A stretch of DNA of 64,000 nt. Source: Saccharum officinarum. Taxonomy: Eukaryota; Streptophyta; Magnoliopsida; Poales; Poaceae. The stretch covers positions 75,778,353 to 75,842,352 of the forward strand of contig CM036201.1 in assembly GCA_020631735.1 (NCBI GenBank). Direction: 5' to 3'. Below are positions 35,661-47,366 of this stretch, in pieces. The notes beneath the pieces are model-generated. The model did not search any database, was not told where the DNA came from, and worked only from the letters and a program-made list of their open reading frames with translations. The position numbers were made by a program, and so were the translations under genes. Each line of letters begins with the position of its first letter. The stretch's first letter is position 1.

Positions 35661-37543
35661 TGAAAGGTCTTGATGGCTAGAGGGGGGGTGAATAGCCTTT
35701 TAAAAATTTCTTCAAAGACAAGCTAAACAAGTTTATCAATATAACAAGTAGCGAGATGCGAGTTTTGCTTAGCCTACGGGGTGTTTGCAAGCCACCTAAC
35801 CAATTCACAAATCTAGTATATTTGCACTCAACCGCTCAAGTCAAACCGAGAAGGTAACTACAACTATAATTAGCAAGCTACACAAAGGAGCTACTCTAGC
35901 AAAGCTAACTAGCTAGCAAAGATAACTAAGAAGGTAATGCGGAGTTGAGTTAGGAGAGTTTCACCGAGGGACGAAGTATTGAGCCAACCAATATGATCAA
36001 CAATGAATATCAAGACAACCGAACACCGGGATCAATCAATCACAATATGAAAGTGATGACACGAAGATTTATCCCGAGGTTCACGTGCTTATCGGCACGC
36101 TAGTCCCCGTTGTGTCCCTCTTCACCACGTGGTTCGGTGGCTAATCGGTCTCACACTGAGCCTCTCAAAAGGCGCCACAAGAACCTACCAAATGGCAAAA
36201 GGTTGCAATGACACAAGCAATTTACTAATGTTGCCTTTGGCGCTTCGCCGAGGTAGGCACAAACCTCTCACAATCACCGGAGGTGGGCAAGAACAATCAC
36301 CAACTCTTGCCAACGCCTTCAAGCTGCCCCAAGCCGTCTAGGTGGCGGCAACCACCAAGAGAAACAAGAATCCCATAGCAAATCAACCACCAAGTGCCAA
36401 CTAGATACAATCTCATAATACAAATACACTTGGATCACTCAATCTCACTTCGAATATGCAAAGAAGCAAGAGAGATGAGTGGGAGGGGAGTTGCTTAGTT
36501 CAAAGTGCTCACAAGTATGTCAAATGTCCAAGAGAGTGAGCCTTGAGCCGGCCAACGAGTATTTATAGACGTACCCCTTCGAATATAGCCGTTAAGCACT
36601 TGAAACTGCTGCAGTCGTGCTGATCGGACGCGCTGATCAAACTGACCGGACGCGCTCGTCGCGCGGACCGGACGCACGAAGTATGACCGGACGCGTTGGT
36701 CCCATAACGGACCGGACGCGCTGGTCAAGCCTGAGCAGCGCTCCACCGAGACAGCGACCGGACGCGCTGCCAAACTGACCGGACGCCACAGTGCCAGCGT
36801 CCGGTTGAAGTCCAGTAAGCTCCTCGATTGACCGGACGCGTCCGGTCGACTGTGACCAGATGCGCCACCGCGTCCGATCAAAAAACCGAAACATGCGCAG
36901 ACGCTGAACACTGACCGGACGCATCTGGTCAAATAGAGACCGCGTCCGGTCCAGCGTCTGGTAACTTCTGTGACCTCCGTTCGCCTTCGTTTCTTTTTCG
37001 ACTACTGACGTAGTGAAAAATAGTCGTTTTAACTCCTCGAAAACGCCTGAATCCCGCCTCGCAAGCTCGGCGGGAGGGAGAGAGGGACCCAATCCCTCTC
37101 TACCGCTCAAACTCCAACGCCATCGCAAAAGTGCTAACACCACCAAGTGATCACGTCATGTGCGAGTGTGTTTAGCATTTTCACAATAATTTTTCGAGGC
37201 GTTATTAGTTCTATCCAAATGCATATGATTATGAAATGCACACCTAGAGGCACTTAGGAGTCCAATAGTCGCGTCATTCCCCTCTTTATAGTACGGCTAT
37301 CTATCCTATAATGTAACCACACCCACTAGGTGTCTTGGTTACTAAAACACAACCCTTAAGCATATACCTTTGCCTTGATCACGTAGGGTTACGTCCAAAT
37401 CTAAGTGTGGCCATCATGATCACCATGTCCATCTTGCCACCAACCTTGGAATGTACTAATCCTCATATGATATATACAACTTAGACATAGGATTAGTACT
37501 TAGGCATTGTCACTAATTACCAACACCAAACATAGAGCTTTCA
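35661..37543. mobile_element. Solo-LTR-like insertion in the LINE
   Basis: The 1883-bp unit begins TGAAAGGTCT and ends GAGCTTTCA (TG...CA). It is flanked by gcatg at 35656-35660 and 37544-37548; removing it rejoins the LINE sequence. A 5-bp TSD with TG...CA ends fits a solo LTR. No coding domain is present, so superfamily and orientation are undecided. It differs in sequence from the other solo LTRs here. It contains the GACCGGACGC motif array. Confidence 0.75.
36622..36951. repeat. Array of dispersed GACCGGACGC motifs
   Basis: The decamer gaccggacgc occurs at least eight times in the plus direction within 330 bp. At least three inverted copies (gcgtccggt) and near matches are also present. 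Spacing is irregular (about 15 to 80 bp), so it is not a simple tandem satellite. Confidence 0.8.
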
Positions 37544-38486
37544 GCATGGTGAGCTGTCCAGCGAGATGGACATTGTCCAGCCTAACCCGTTGACGCTGAT
37601 ATTGTACCCGGACGCCACGTGTGGTCACGACATCACGAAGGACCCGATGTTGAAGGAGTTCGCAGCCTCGCTCGCCAGCAGTCGAATCGTCGCGTGGCCT
37701 TCTCTTAAGCGCCTATTGTCACCTCCGGTGCCCCCCAACTACAAGATGAGGCCCCGGCAGTGACGACCCCCAGCTGGAGGATGAGGACCCAGCAACAGTG
37801 GTCTCCTGTGCATTGCGGACACCACCTTCGCGCCCCATTCACTGGGCAGTGGACTCACCAAACCTCATGGTAGATGCTGGCCCTCCCAGTTCACTGTCGG
37901 TGGATACCCACCCAACCAAGGACAACCTCCGGCAAACGCCGTCTCGATATCTTCATCAATGAAGTGATGCGTAAGAGGGACTCTCCACTAATTTGTGAGC
38001 CTCCAAAGCAGCCTCCTGCTAAGCCAGCGATGCAGTGGTGGAGCAGGAGGTTAGCGGCTTAGCCCCTCTCTCGAGTACCTGCTTCCAAGTGAGGTCAGGT
38101 GCTGATCATGCAACGTATGGGCTTCACCAAGGGTCCATCAGCGCCATCCGTGTCGGAGCTGCCGGCCTATGACAAGCTCTTCGGCAGTGACCTGACTGCG
38201 TACAAAGCTGAAGCGCTGGACGAGCTCTTCCCGACTGTTCGGTCCAGGCAGCCGTGAGGACGTAAGGCCACCTCCTAGGTCGCACCGTTGTGTCGGTATT
38301 GATTGTTTCCTTTAATGTAATATCGAATTTAGAGGTCTCTCGCTAGGATGGTCCAGCTACAGCTGTGTTAGGTTGACCTCCTTCGGCGCTCGATACAAGT
38401 GCGTTGTATGTTTGTCTAAACTTTTCTACTTAATACAATGATACGCAAAGTTTTTGCGTATTCAAGAAAAAAACAAATCACTAATG

Positions 38487-39189
38487 CATCTATGATGATA
38501 CGTAACCTCAAATGAAAAGTCTCACATGATTTGGGCCACCACTACGACAAACATCATCATCCAAAGATGCAGAAGATTCAGTGTAGTTAGAGAAGAACCA
38601 GCGAGTGTCTAGTGGCGTGTCTTGAACCATCACTACCGCCTGGTTTCGTCTAACATAGAGACAAGCAATTTCATTCCCTTATCTTGATAGGAGTACCGAA
38701 TTAACAAGCCAAGACCTTTTTGGATGTGGTTACCAGTCCCCAAATTTGCGCATAGAGCAAGGGTTATATGTCTCCTAATCCTTGAACATTCTCCAGGAAC
38801 TTCTCTTACATAAACCAAATATGCACTACTAGTATTAAACTTCACACCTAAACATAGACAGTGGTAGTCAGAAGCAACATACACAAACCCGTACGTTTTA
38901 AAACTTGTATTGGCAACGTTGCAAAAAACAAGCAATGAGATAAAAAAAAAGGTCAGGACTTCTGCGTGTTATGAGGCGCCTCTGCCAAACAAGATTTGGT
39001 CAAACTAAAACACTAGCTTTAGGCAGCTAACAAGATGTGTAATGGCGCACCAGCCAGCCAGCGCTAGTGTCATGCATGCAGGGGTTGCATTTGCAAGCTC
39101 ACACGTACTGCAGACCACCGATTGGTTATGCATAATACACGAGCTATGATGTCCAGTGCATCAAAATAATTGCCAACCGATGATATATA
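38487..39189. other. Intergenic, no gene seen
   Basis: No supported feature apart from the 3' TSD of the LINE-like element at its left edge. A 100-codon minus frame at 38633-38935 has no recognised similarity. Confidence 0.4.
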
Positions 39190-39191
39190 TA

Positions 39192-39450
39192 CTCCCTCCG
39201 TATCGGATTTAGAAGTCGTTTAGGACAGCGACACGGTCTCCAAAACACAACTTTGACCTCTTGTTTTTATAAAAATATTTATGAAAAAATGATATATGTA
39301 TACTTTTATAAAAGTATTTTTCAAGATAAATCTATTCATATAATTTTTACATTTGCAAACTCAACAACTTAAAAGTTATTGATGATTTATATTCCCAATG
39401 ATTAACCTAAACCTTGTTCAAAACGGCTTCTAAATCCGATACGGAGGGAG
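39192..39450. mobile_element. Stowaway MITE (Tc1/mariner)
   Basis: The 259-bp unit has long, nearly perfect inverted repeats beginning ctccctccgtatcggattta and flanking TA dinucleotides (39190-39191 and 39451-39452). These are the hallmarks of Stowaway MITEs. Confidence 0.93.
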
Positions 39451-39452
39451 TA

Positions 39453-40695
39453 CAATCGATTGGTTAGGTGCAATTATATATAGACATATAGTGCTTTCTG
39501 AGCTAAATATAAGATATTCTAATAAATAAGGAGCTTAACTATAGGTCAGACTGTCAGGCATCAGCTTGGATCGTTCACCCGTGCACAGAGTGTCAGAAAT
39601 TCTGAATTAATTTAAACGTTGAGTTTTCAATTCAGACAAAAATAAATTTTCGCGTGTCATTTAAAAATTGTGGCGCCGTGGGAGGGGCATGGTTCGTCTC
39701 AACAACCAACAGCTCGGAACAACACAGCATCTGTACGAATCCGATGGGCGTGTTTAATATAAGCAACGGCCATGGTGAGTCAACAATTATTGAGAGTATG
39801 TATGTGTCTGTCTCAGGCCACATTAGTTAAGCTTGTAAGCCTGTAACTAAGCCATAAAACTCTGTCATATACAGTGGAGTCACCCCTATATATATGAAAA
39901 AAACCAACCATTGTTGACAAATTCTGAGATTCAGGTCCACCGGTAAGTTTAGTAATGATTGATATATACGTAGATGGTGCAATCACCTTTAGAAAAACTA
40001 CTGACCGTATGAGTTATTGCTTGGTTCTCCACTATGAAACTTCTTTTAATCTGCGGTTATTGTATTTATTGCTTGGCCTTTTGTTTTGGTGTGCTTATTG
40101 TATATTTTATGATTACCTCGCACCTTAGTTTTTGTCTTTAGCTTTGGACTTGTGGCTGGTAGCCTGGTAGTAGTAACAATAGCTCTTTCGTTTTCTTCTC
40201 TTCTGTTAATAAAAAAACTGAACAAAAGGAGAAAGGTTTAATTAGCTCCACTAAAGATTGTGTATTATGATGATCAGAGAACCGTACATTGCACGTTCTC
40301 TGAAACTAGAACTACTACTTTAATCTGCATCAGAATTCTCTCGTGAATCCATCATTGCAAATGTACGTGATGTCTAGTCTAGGAGTAAAACTCAAACAAT
40401 CAGTAAAATTTTCACAAGTCACGTTATCTTTTTTTTCTTCGGTAATCAGGTCATCATCGCTTGCAAGCCAAGCGAAAAAATCACACGAAGAAAATGCCTC
40501 GAGCGCAGCGCGCGAGCCCACACGTGCGCCAGCCAGCGCTTGTTGCCCTTCCCAAAATGTTTGCGCAACCCCACCAACTCTACGTCGAATTTACAGCAAC
40601 ATCCTCGCCTCCATGTATGTACAGGCACCCTCGATCCTTCGGTTACAATATAGTAATCTACTGAGGACCAAAGCGCAAAAGGAGCTAGTCCGAGC
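39453..40695. other. Intergenic / 3' region of the AGC kinase
   Basis: No gene is seen. The right part (about 40400-40695) should contain the 3' UTR of the minus-strand kinase. Short ORFs in it are shadows. Confidence 0.45.
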
Positions 40696-42054
40696 TCAGA
40701 ACTCCGTCGAGAACTCCGACGAGGACGACGACTCCGACGCGGACTTCGTCGGCGGTGGCTGGTGAAGGTCCTTGAAGTGGCCCCTCACGTCGAACCCCTC
40801 GGCGCCGTCCGCGAGGTCCTCGTCGGCCGGCGGCGGGATGTAGGGCGGCCGGGACACCTCCGTGAGCATGTCCCACGCCACGCCGGCGAAGAACGGGTGG
40901 GCGCGGATCTCGTCGGCGCCGCCGGCGTACCCGAGCCTCCTCCTCGGGTCCCGCTCCAGCAGGCCCGAGATGAGGTCCGCGAGCTCCGGCGTCCGCCGCA
41001 GGCTGTCCCCCGGGAACTCGAGCTCCTTCTGCAGCACGTTCCGGAACGTCTCCTTGCGGTTCTGGCCCTTGAAAGGCGTCCGTCCGAACGCCATCTCGTA
41101 GACCAGCACGCCGACGGCCCACCAGTCGACGGCGAAGCCGTGGCCCTCGCCGCGCACCATCTCCGGCGCCACGTACTCCTCCGTGCCCACGAAGGAGTAG
41201 GACTTGCCCCACGCGGCGGCGGCGGCCGACGCGCCCGAGCCGCAGCCGCCGAAGCTCGCGGGCTTCCGGCTCACGGGCGACACCCGCGCCGACTTGCTTT
41301 TCCAGCTGCCCACCCCGGCTCCGTCGCCGCCGCTGCCCATGATGTACCGGACCAGGCTCTGCAGCTGCTGCCGCGGCGACGCCGCTGCGGACCACGGCTG
41401 ATGAGGGGGCTTGGAGTGGGAGTTGGAGTACGACTTGGCCTGGCCGAGAACCGAGTCGCTCCGCGCGGGGACGCGCGACCGGCGGTTGTGGTGGCCGCGG
41501 GACGATGCTGGCGGCGGAGGCGGCGGCGACGCCGACGACTCCGCGGACCTGCTGGGTTGGAGGAGGCGGGACAGGTCGAAGTCGGTGAGCGTGACGTGGC
41601 CGTCGGCGCGGAGGAGCACGTTCTCGGGCTTGAGGTCGCGGTACACGACGCCCGCGGCGTGGAGCTCAGCAACCGCGGAGACGATCTCGGCAATGTAGAA
41701 GCGGATGGCCGCGGGGGAGAAGACGCGGTCGGGGAGCGAGTAGCGGAGCTCGTTGAGGTCGCCGCCGGAGCAGTACGGGACGGCCCACGCGAGGAGGTCG
41801 TCCGTCTCGGTGAAGCCGAGGAGGGAGGGGAGGTGCGGGTGCGCGAGGCGGGACAGCACGTTGATCTCCCACCGCGCGCGGCGGTCGGCGTCGGGCTTGC
41901 TGCAGGCGGCGGCGGAGCGCTTGTCGAAGACCTTGAGGGCGTACCGGCTGGGGCGCAAGGCCGAGGGGCCCGCCTCCGCGACGAGGAACACGGTGCCCAT
42001 GGCGCCGCGGCCGAGGACGCGCAGCGCGCGCGCCCGGTCGAGGTCGATATCCAT
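40696..42054 (-). CDS. AGC-VIII protein kinase, UCN/OXI1-like
   Basis: A single-exon 452-aa Ser/Thr kinase read on the minus strand. Motifs: glycine loop GRGAMG (15-20), catalytic lysine in ALK (41), alpha-C glutamate (63), YRDLKPEN (138-145), and DFD (158-160) in place of DFG. An insertion of about 128 residues follows (161-288, proline- and serine-rich with basic patches). Then come the activation segment TEEYVAPE (291-298) and DWWAVGVLVYE. DFD plus the long insertion before the activation loop defines plant AGC-VIII kinases. The short N terminus suggests the UCN/OXI1 branch, which acts in development and stress signalling. The C terminus ends EFSTEF, only loosely like the PDK1-binding FxxF tail. 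The ATG at 42054 was chosen over an upstream GTG. The insertion often directs localisation in this family; here that is inference. Confidence 0.92.
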   Translation of the reverse strand: MDIDLDRARALRVLGRGAMGTVFLVAEAGPSALRPSRYALKVFDKRSAAACSKPDADRRARWEINVLSRLAHPHLPSLLGFTETDDLLAWAVPYCSGGDLNELRYSLPDRVFSPAAIRFYIAEIVSAVAELHAAGVVYRDLKPENVLLRADGHVTLTDFDLSRLLQPSRSAESSASPPPPPPASSRGHHNRRSRVPARSDSVLGQAKSYSNSHSKPPHQPWSAAASPRQQLQSLVRYIMGSGGDGAGVGSWKSKSARVSPVSRKPASFGGCGSGASAAAAAWGKSYSFVGTEEYVAPEMVRGEGHGFAVDWWAVGVLVYEMAFGRTPFKGQNRKETFRNVLQKELEFPGDSLRRTPELADLISGLLERDPRRRLGYAGGADEIRAHPFFAGVAWDMLTEVSRPPYIPPPADEDLADGAEGFDVRGHFKDLHQPPPTKSASESSSSSEFSTEF

Positions 42055-42236
42055 GGCTGCTGGCCGGCACGGCACGTACGGGTGCGCGGGCCGGGGCAGT
42101 CGTGTGTCTGCACGCCGCGCGCGGCCGGTACGTGTTGTGGTGGCGCGCTATCTGGGCTAAGAATAGCGAGCAGGAGCAACCGTGCAATGGAGGCACTAGC
42201 TAACTAATGGAGAGGCGAGGAGGGTTTGGAGGGAAG

Positions 42237-42242
42237 ATATAG
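42237..42242 (-). promoter_or_regulatory. Possible TATA element of the AGC kinase gene
   Basis: CTATATC on the minus strand lies about 185 bp upstream of the kinase ATG, in GC-rich surroundings. Position fits a TATA box with a 5' UTR of about 150 bp; no further support. Confidence 0.35.
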
Positions 42243-42343
42243 GAGGCGCGGCCAGGGAAACACCGACAGCCACCGGCGGATAGGGGGCTAAATAATGAAG
42301 GTTTAGTGCTAAAGCTGAAGATTAATGGTGGATTTTAGGCTAA

Positions 42344-42587
42344 GGCTGTGTTTAGATCACTTGAAAAGTGCACTATGCAAAAAAAGATTCCCCGTCACAT
42401 CAAACTTGCGATACATGCATGGAGTACTAAATGTGGATAAAATCAAAAACTAATTGTACAGTTTGGTTGTACTTTGCGAGACGAATGTTTTGAGCCTAAT
42501 TAGTCAATGGTTGGACAATTATTACCAAATACAAACGAAATGCTACAGTGTATTTTGGCACTCCAAAATTTGGAACTAAACACAGCC
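42344..42587. mobile_element. Tourist-like MITE upstream of the AGC kinase
   Basis: Ends ggctgtgtttag and ctaaacacagcc form a perfect 12-bp inverted repeat with TAA duplications (42341-42343 and 42588-42590). Length 244 bp, no coding sequence. It sits about 290 bp from the kinase start codon. Confidence 0.9.
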
Positions 42588-42619
42588 TAAGCTATAGTAA
42601 TTTAAAGGCAAAAATCAAG

Positions 42620-42667
42620 CTTAGGGGGGCTGCAGCCCACCCAGCCCTCCTTTGGATCCGCCACTGC
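42620..42667. repeat. Fragment of the cagtggcggat TIR element family
   Basis: The end ggatccgccactgctg and the preceding ggggggctgcagccc resemble the right half of the element in MGDG synthase intron 7 (14837-15000). The left end is missing. Confidence 0.5.
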
Positions 42668-43758
42668 TGACAGCGCCCTCCTGCTTTTTAAAATTTTCTT
42701 CTTCTTCATCTAACAGTTGTCTTAGTTTTACTCCTCTCATAGTGCATTGTAGAAATTTTTGACATATTAAAAGAGAACACAAAAGATACATGCACCCTCA
42801 CTTTATTTCCTAACAAGATGCTATCTCAACATTATTAATGGTGAATTGTTATAAATGAAATGTATTTAATGCAAAATATTTCCTGTCCTCGGAATCTTTT
42901 ATATTTGAGTCTAGTTTCTGAATACTTATATGCGCTATATTACATAACATAGGGATCGTTATATTTATACGGCCATATTTCTTTTTCAGCAATGCTGGAA
43001 ATAAGGAGGCATGGAGGAATTTAGGATCGGTCATACATTGAAGACTGATCTATAGGGATGACCTTACTAAGAGAGATAGAGGACAAGCCTCAACCTTAGA
43101 CCCGACCTTACATGTTAAAATTTTGTTTTTGCTAGGTGTCATTGGCAAGGTTGATCGAGGGCTGCGGAAGAGGGACCTTTGACTCCGTTGTCTTCGTCCG
43201 CCCCTAACCTCGCCATCGCTGACTGATCGTTGAAGAAGGAGGCGACTTTGGCTCCCTCGTCTTCCCCAACTGCGGCTTTGTCGTCTTCCTTGACCCGTCG
43301 TCGCCTACGAGATGTTGTGGATTGTGCCTACAACCCTCGGCATCATCAAGGAAGTAGCAGGAGGGGGCGACGACTCCTGCTTAAGACGTTAGGAACGGTG
43401 GGGACATGGGAAGGCAGCAGAGGTGGGGCGGATGCGACAGTGGACAAGACTTAAACATAATAGGGATGGCCTCATGCTCAGTGGCACCATCTTAAGATCG
43501 AGGTCGTCCTCAAACATTACTAATGCCCTTACATCAAGATTCAATGACTTGGATTCATCTTTCTACCTCCACGATTCATTTGGTTTTTGAGAATTGCTGG
43601 AAGGTATTAGGAGTTTAGAGATAGGTTTTTAAATATGTGGTTTGTTTAGTGGGAGTGAAAGTTTTGACGGGTTGAGGAATAAGAGCTTACTAGGAAGGAG
43701 GGAGGCAATTTCCACTAGTCACATGGAGCCACGGTAATTGGACAAGAGTTGCAATCCA
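42668..43758. other. Intergenic, no gene seen
   Basis: AT-rich sequence with a small GC-rich patch (43190-43450) that has a short open frame without recognised similarity. No supported gene. Confidence 0.4.
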
Positions 43759-44067
43759 AATGAATTAGAGAAAATTTGCTCATTGCCATCAAAACTTATA
43801 CCAGTTCCTTGGTTGTCATAAAAAATTGTAGGATTCCTTAACTGCCATCAAATTGTGATTTTTTTATTTCTTAACTGCCATCACCGTGAACAGTAGCTAT
43901 ATACTCTTAGATTGGATGGAAAAAGACAGTTTTACCCCTTTCTCCACATTTCTCCGAGAACATGATGTGCTGGGGCTATGTCCCTGCATCACCATGCCTC
44001 CTTTGCTGCTAGCTTGGTTTCCTCTGTAAATGACAACTCATTTAGTAACCTGGAACCACTAAGGCTC

Positions 44068-47000
44068 TGTAACAGAACCGTCCAATTATACGAGATTAAG
44101 TAGGAAAATCATCCAACGGGGGGACAATTTAATAAACTTAAGCCCATATAACTCGGTAGTCCGTGAAATCTCGATGGATTTCAAACCATTTCACATAATA
44201 GCCAAGATCGTACTAAGTTTAGCGGTCACCATCATAAGTTACATAAAAGTTCGCGGCATAAAATACATCGGAGTTTAAACATAGTTATTACAAACCAGGT
44301 TCGAATAAAAGTAGTGGAAGCAGTAGTTCAAATCACGCACACACACAGCGTTTTGAAATAAAGTGCCAGCTTGTGATCATCTCCAGCAAAATCATCAGAC
44401 GAGAAGTAGCGAATGACCATTGCCTATGGTCCTAAGCTTCGCCCATCGTAGGATAGAGGCAGTTGATACAGTAGCCGTAATACATCTGCCCATCTGCAAC
44501 AAGTGGGAACAAAGCCCTGAGTACGAGAAGACACTCAGCTAGACTTACCCGACAGAACCAAAATAAAATGACACCAAGGATCATGATAGACTTTCTGGTG
44601 GGGTAGCTGACTCATTTGCAAGAAAAACATTTTCAACTTAACAATTCTTTTCTAAAAGTATGCAGTAATTTAATCTTTATTACCCTGTCAACTATGTTTG
44701 CATCTGTGCTAGAGTAATATATAATTAAGCAAGTAAGGATTACCAATGCTTATTAACAATAATTTCCATGTCATCTTCCACATAACTATCCAAGTGTTTC
44801 ATCAATATTACTACGATCCAGTGGACGATGTCGATTCGAATCGATTATTAACCAGCTGGTAATTTATTCCTCACACAAACCTCACTCACCCGCTAAAGTG
44901 AGGTATTGGTCAACGAGTCAACCATTCGGTAAAGTCGCGAGCTTGCCAGGAACCACATGTACCCAGGGGCCGCCCGACTGCTCTTTGGCCTTATCATCGC
45001 GCCCCCGTATCCTGCCACTACTGCTCCGGTACAGTGCGTTGCGGGCAATCCACTCGGCCCGAATAATCTCTCAGCTTCATGGTCGAAAGGTACATTATTC
45101 GGCCAGCTAAATGTGAGGCATGCGTTCAACATGACTTGAGGACCAACAACGGTCGGTCCTTAATCAACACAGACGGTCATTCAAGAACATTTACTCAAAA
45201 ACTACCACCACTAATCTCTACCATGCAAAGGCACACTGACACTTAAGATGCTTCAAAGATACACCAAAGCATAGTTTACTAACTAATCTTGCTTTAAAGG
45301 TTGAGTGTAAACCCTAATTAGCACTATGCTTGAACAGCAACATATTTTGGTAGCATAGAAAAAAATCTTAGAAAATTACAGTGGATTACCAACATCAATT
45401 CTAGCATGCCACAAAATTTTCATTGCATTTGGATTATTAGAACTGTCTATACAAAAATAACAAGCTAAGGCCTAAAAACGAGCATGAAAATACTTTGCAT
45501 TATGAAAAATATCAAACAACAGATTTAGTAATTTTCCTACTTTCTACACAGTAAATAATCACTGTAGAAAAATTATTACTTGCATGTTTTATTCACATTT
45601 ATTTAATTAACAAAAATAGCAAATACTAGTGATAGAAAGCATTTGAACTACACCTACACATTTTTATATAGAATAGGCATGATATATAATTTTCCTAGCA
45701 AGTACATGGCACAAAAAGATTAACAAACTTGGAATCACATTTTTCTAATTTTTCTATAATTTATTATCAATTTTTCAAGAAAACACCAATTTCAAGGATT
45801 AAATAAAATACTACAGAAAAGTAATGAAATATTGACATGCAATATTTTTATATTGTATATCTGGTTCCAATGAGTCCATAGAAATTTATTTCACAATATT
45901 TGGAGCTGAAAGGACTACAAAAACATTTTTCAAAGTATTTTTCTTCATGAATAATAAAAGCAAACAGAAATTGATTTTTCTATATTGGTACTGGGCCGGC
46001 CTGTGGGAGTTAACCGACCCATGGCCGTTCTTGGCCTGGTTCGCGCGTGCGGGGAAAGGTGAGCTAGCCCGCTCGGAGGCGCGGCCCACAGGGCGGTTGG
46101 CCTAGTGAAGACCGAAGAGGGGAAAGAAGAACAGAGCGGCCTCGTCGGCGTTCGTGACCTCGACGTCGCGGCGGTGGCCGACGGCCAAACGGCCATTTCC
46201 GGCCACGTCCCGACCATCGAGCGAGCGCACAACGTTCGCGAGGAACTAGCGAACTCGAGAGGGAGGCTTGGAAGAACGGAGAGGGAGCGAGCGAGGCGGT
46301 GGATGGGGCGCGAGCTCGGTGGTCCCGACGCGATGGCGCGGCGGGGGCGGAGAAATGGAACCCTACCGGAGCGAGCAAGGTGATGGTGGCGCCCGTTCGG
46401 AGGAGAGGAGAAGGGGGCGGAGCTTCGTGCACAACCAATCGGACGGTGGAGGTCCAATGGCGTCGGAACACGACGGTGAAGGTGGGGGCGTGCGGTGGCG
46501 AGCGGCGTTCCCGCTCGGTTTCTCCGAAGGGAGGGAGAAGGGGAGCGAGTGAGTGGCGAGCGGGATGGAGACCAGGTGCCCGGGGCGATTTGAAGCGGAG
46601 CGCGAGCGCGGGTCCACGGCGGCCACGCGGGGGCGTCACTGGCATGCGGCTGCCACGCGGCGGGCGTGTTCTACCACGGCGCCAGCGAGCCGCGCGCGCG
46701 GGCGGGAAGAGGAAGGGGGCTGGCTTGGGCCGAGCCAAGGCGGGGGAGCGAGCGCGGGCGTGCTCGGGAGTGGCGCGGGCCGTTTCGGCCAGCGGGCCGA
46801 AACCGAGGCGGCGGCCTGCTTAGGTTAGGTTTTGATTTTTCAAATTTCTAAATTCAAACCAATTTCAAATACAGTTTTCAAACCCTATTTTGAACTAGAA
46901 AAAGACCTTTTCTGGAAATGGCCCAAAAATAAATGTTGCTTAGAATTTAATTCTCTACAACTTTGATTAAGGGGCCAACTAAAAATTCTCAACAGATTTT

Positions 47001-47315
47001 GAATTGGAGAATGAAAGCTAAAATAGGGAGTATTTTTGAATATTTTCAGAATACATTTTTGAAACCAGTTTTTGACAAAACTTTGAGTAATTTAGTTGCT
47101 CCAAAAATTTGACCTATAATTCTAAGTGATATAAAATTTGTAGTCGCACAATTTTGATGAAAGGTAATTAGCACATTAACATATTACATCATGAATACCA
47201 TTTTCTAAGCTTTTATTTCATTCAAGTTATAATATTACCATATATGATTATGGATGATATGAATGTCATGCTTATGATTGCCATGCAAAAGCTTGCGTAA
47301 CACCGGGGTGTTACA
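44068..47315 (-). repeat. 3' LTR of the Gypsy element (3248 bp, deleted)
   Basis: Plus strand starts tgtaacagaacc and ends ggggtgttaca. It is collinear with the 5' LTR but lacks about 620 bp (corresponding to 55078-55697; both junctions read acg) and 28 bp near 44817. It contains an AT-rich half and a GC-rich block (46000-46820). ORFs in the GC block recur in the other LTR and are regarded as compositional. Confidence 0.92.
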
Positions 47316-47326
47316 GCCCTCCCCTT
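47316..47326 (-). other. Polypurine tract
   Basis: On the minus strand AAGGGGAGGGC sits directly upstream of the 3' LTR, where the plus-strand DNA primer of reverse transcription is expected. Confidence 0.85.
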
Positions 47327-47366
47327 ATAAAAATCTCGTCCCGAGATTTGGGTTACGAACCATTTA

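Larger units (their letters stand above)
33996..38257 (+). pseudogene. LINE ORF1-like zinc-knuckle protein, broken
   Basis: The N-terminal part starts at 33996 (MGSDLLRLNN) and is proline-rich. Frames then shift several times. Two nucleic-acid-binding zinc knuckles of the CX2CX4HX4C type are readable in one frame at 35267-35365 (CLNCLSFAHRVATC and CLWCRGLRHIAHDC). The C-terminal part resumes after the inserted LTR-like unit at 37549. It ends at about 38257 with MGFTKGPSAPSVSEL and FGSDLT segments that are characteristic of this grass protein family. Multiple frameshifts and stops make it non-functional. A function in RNA binding for retroposition is inferred from the knuckles. Confidence 0.7.
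33979..38472 (+). mobile_element. LINE-like element carrying only ORF1, split by a solo LTR-like unit
   Basis: Perfect 14-bp duplications acaaatcactaatg (33965-33978 and 38473-38486) flank it. The 3' end has an A-rich tail after atacgcaaagtttttgcgta. Without the inserted 35661-37543 unit the element is about 2.6 kb. It encodes a decayed ORF1-type protein with two CCHC knuckles and no endonuclease or reverse transcriptase. It therefore looks like a non-autonomous L1-type derivative mobilised in trans. Confidence 0.82.

Noticed and set aside
40276..40306. Small imperfect hairpin (agagaac / gttctct)
   Set aside because: Too short and imperfect to call a terminator or RNA gene.
40762..42207. 481-codon plus-strand frame over the AGC kinase
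   Set aside because: It is the antisense shadow of a GC-rich kinase gene and has no recognisable domain.
43230..43454. 74-codon plus-strand frame
   Set aside because: Short, low complexity, no recognised similarity.
46064..46823. Long frames in the GC-rich block of the 3' LTR on both strands
   Set aside because: They recur in the 5' LTR, overlap on both strands and are Arg/Pro/Gly-rich, as expected of GC-rich noncoding sequence.
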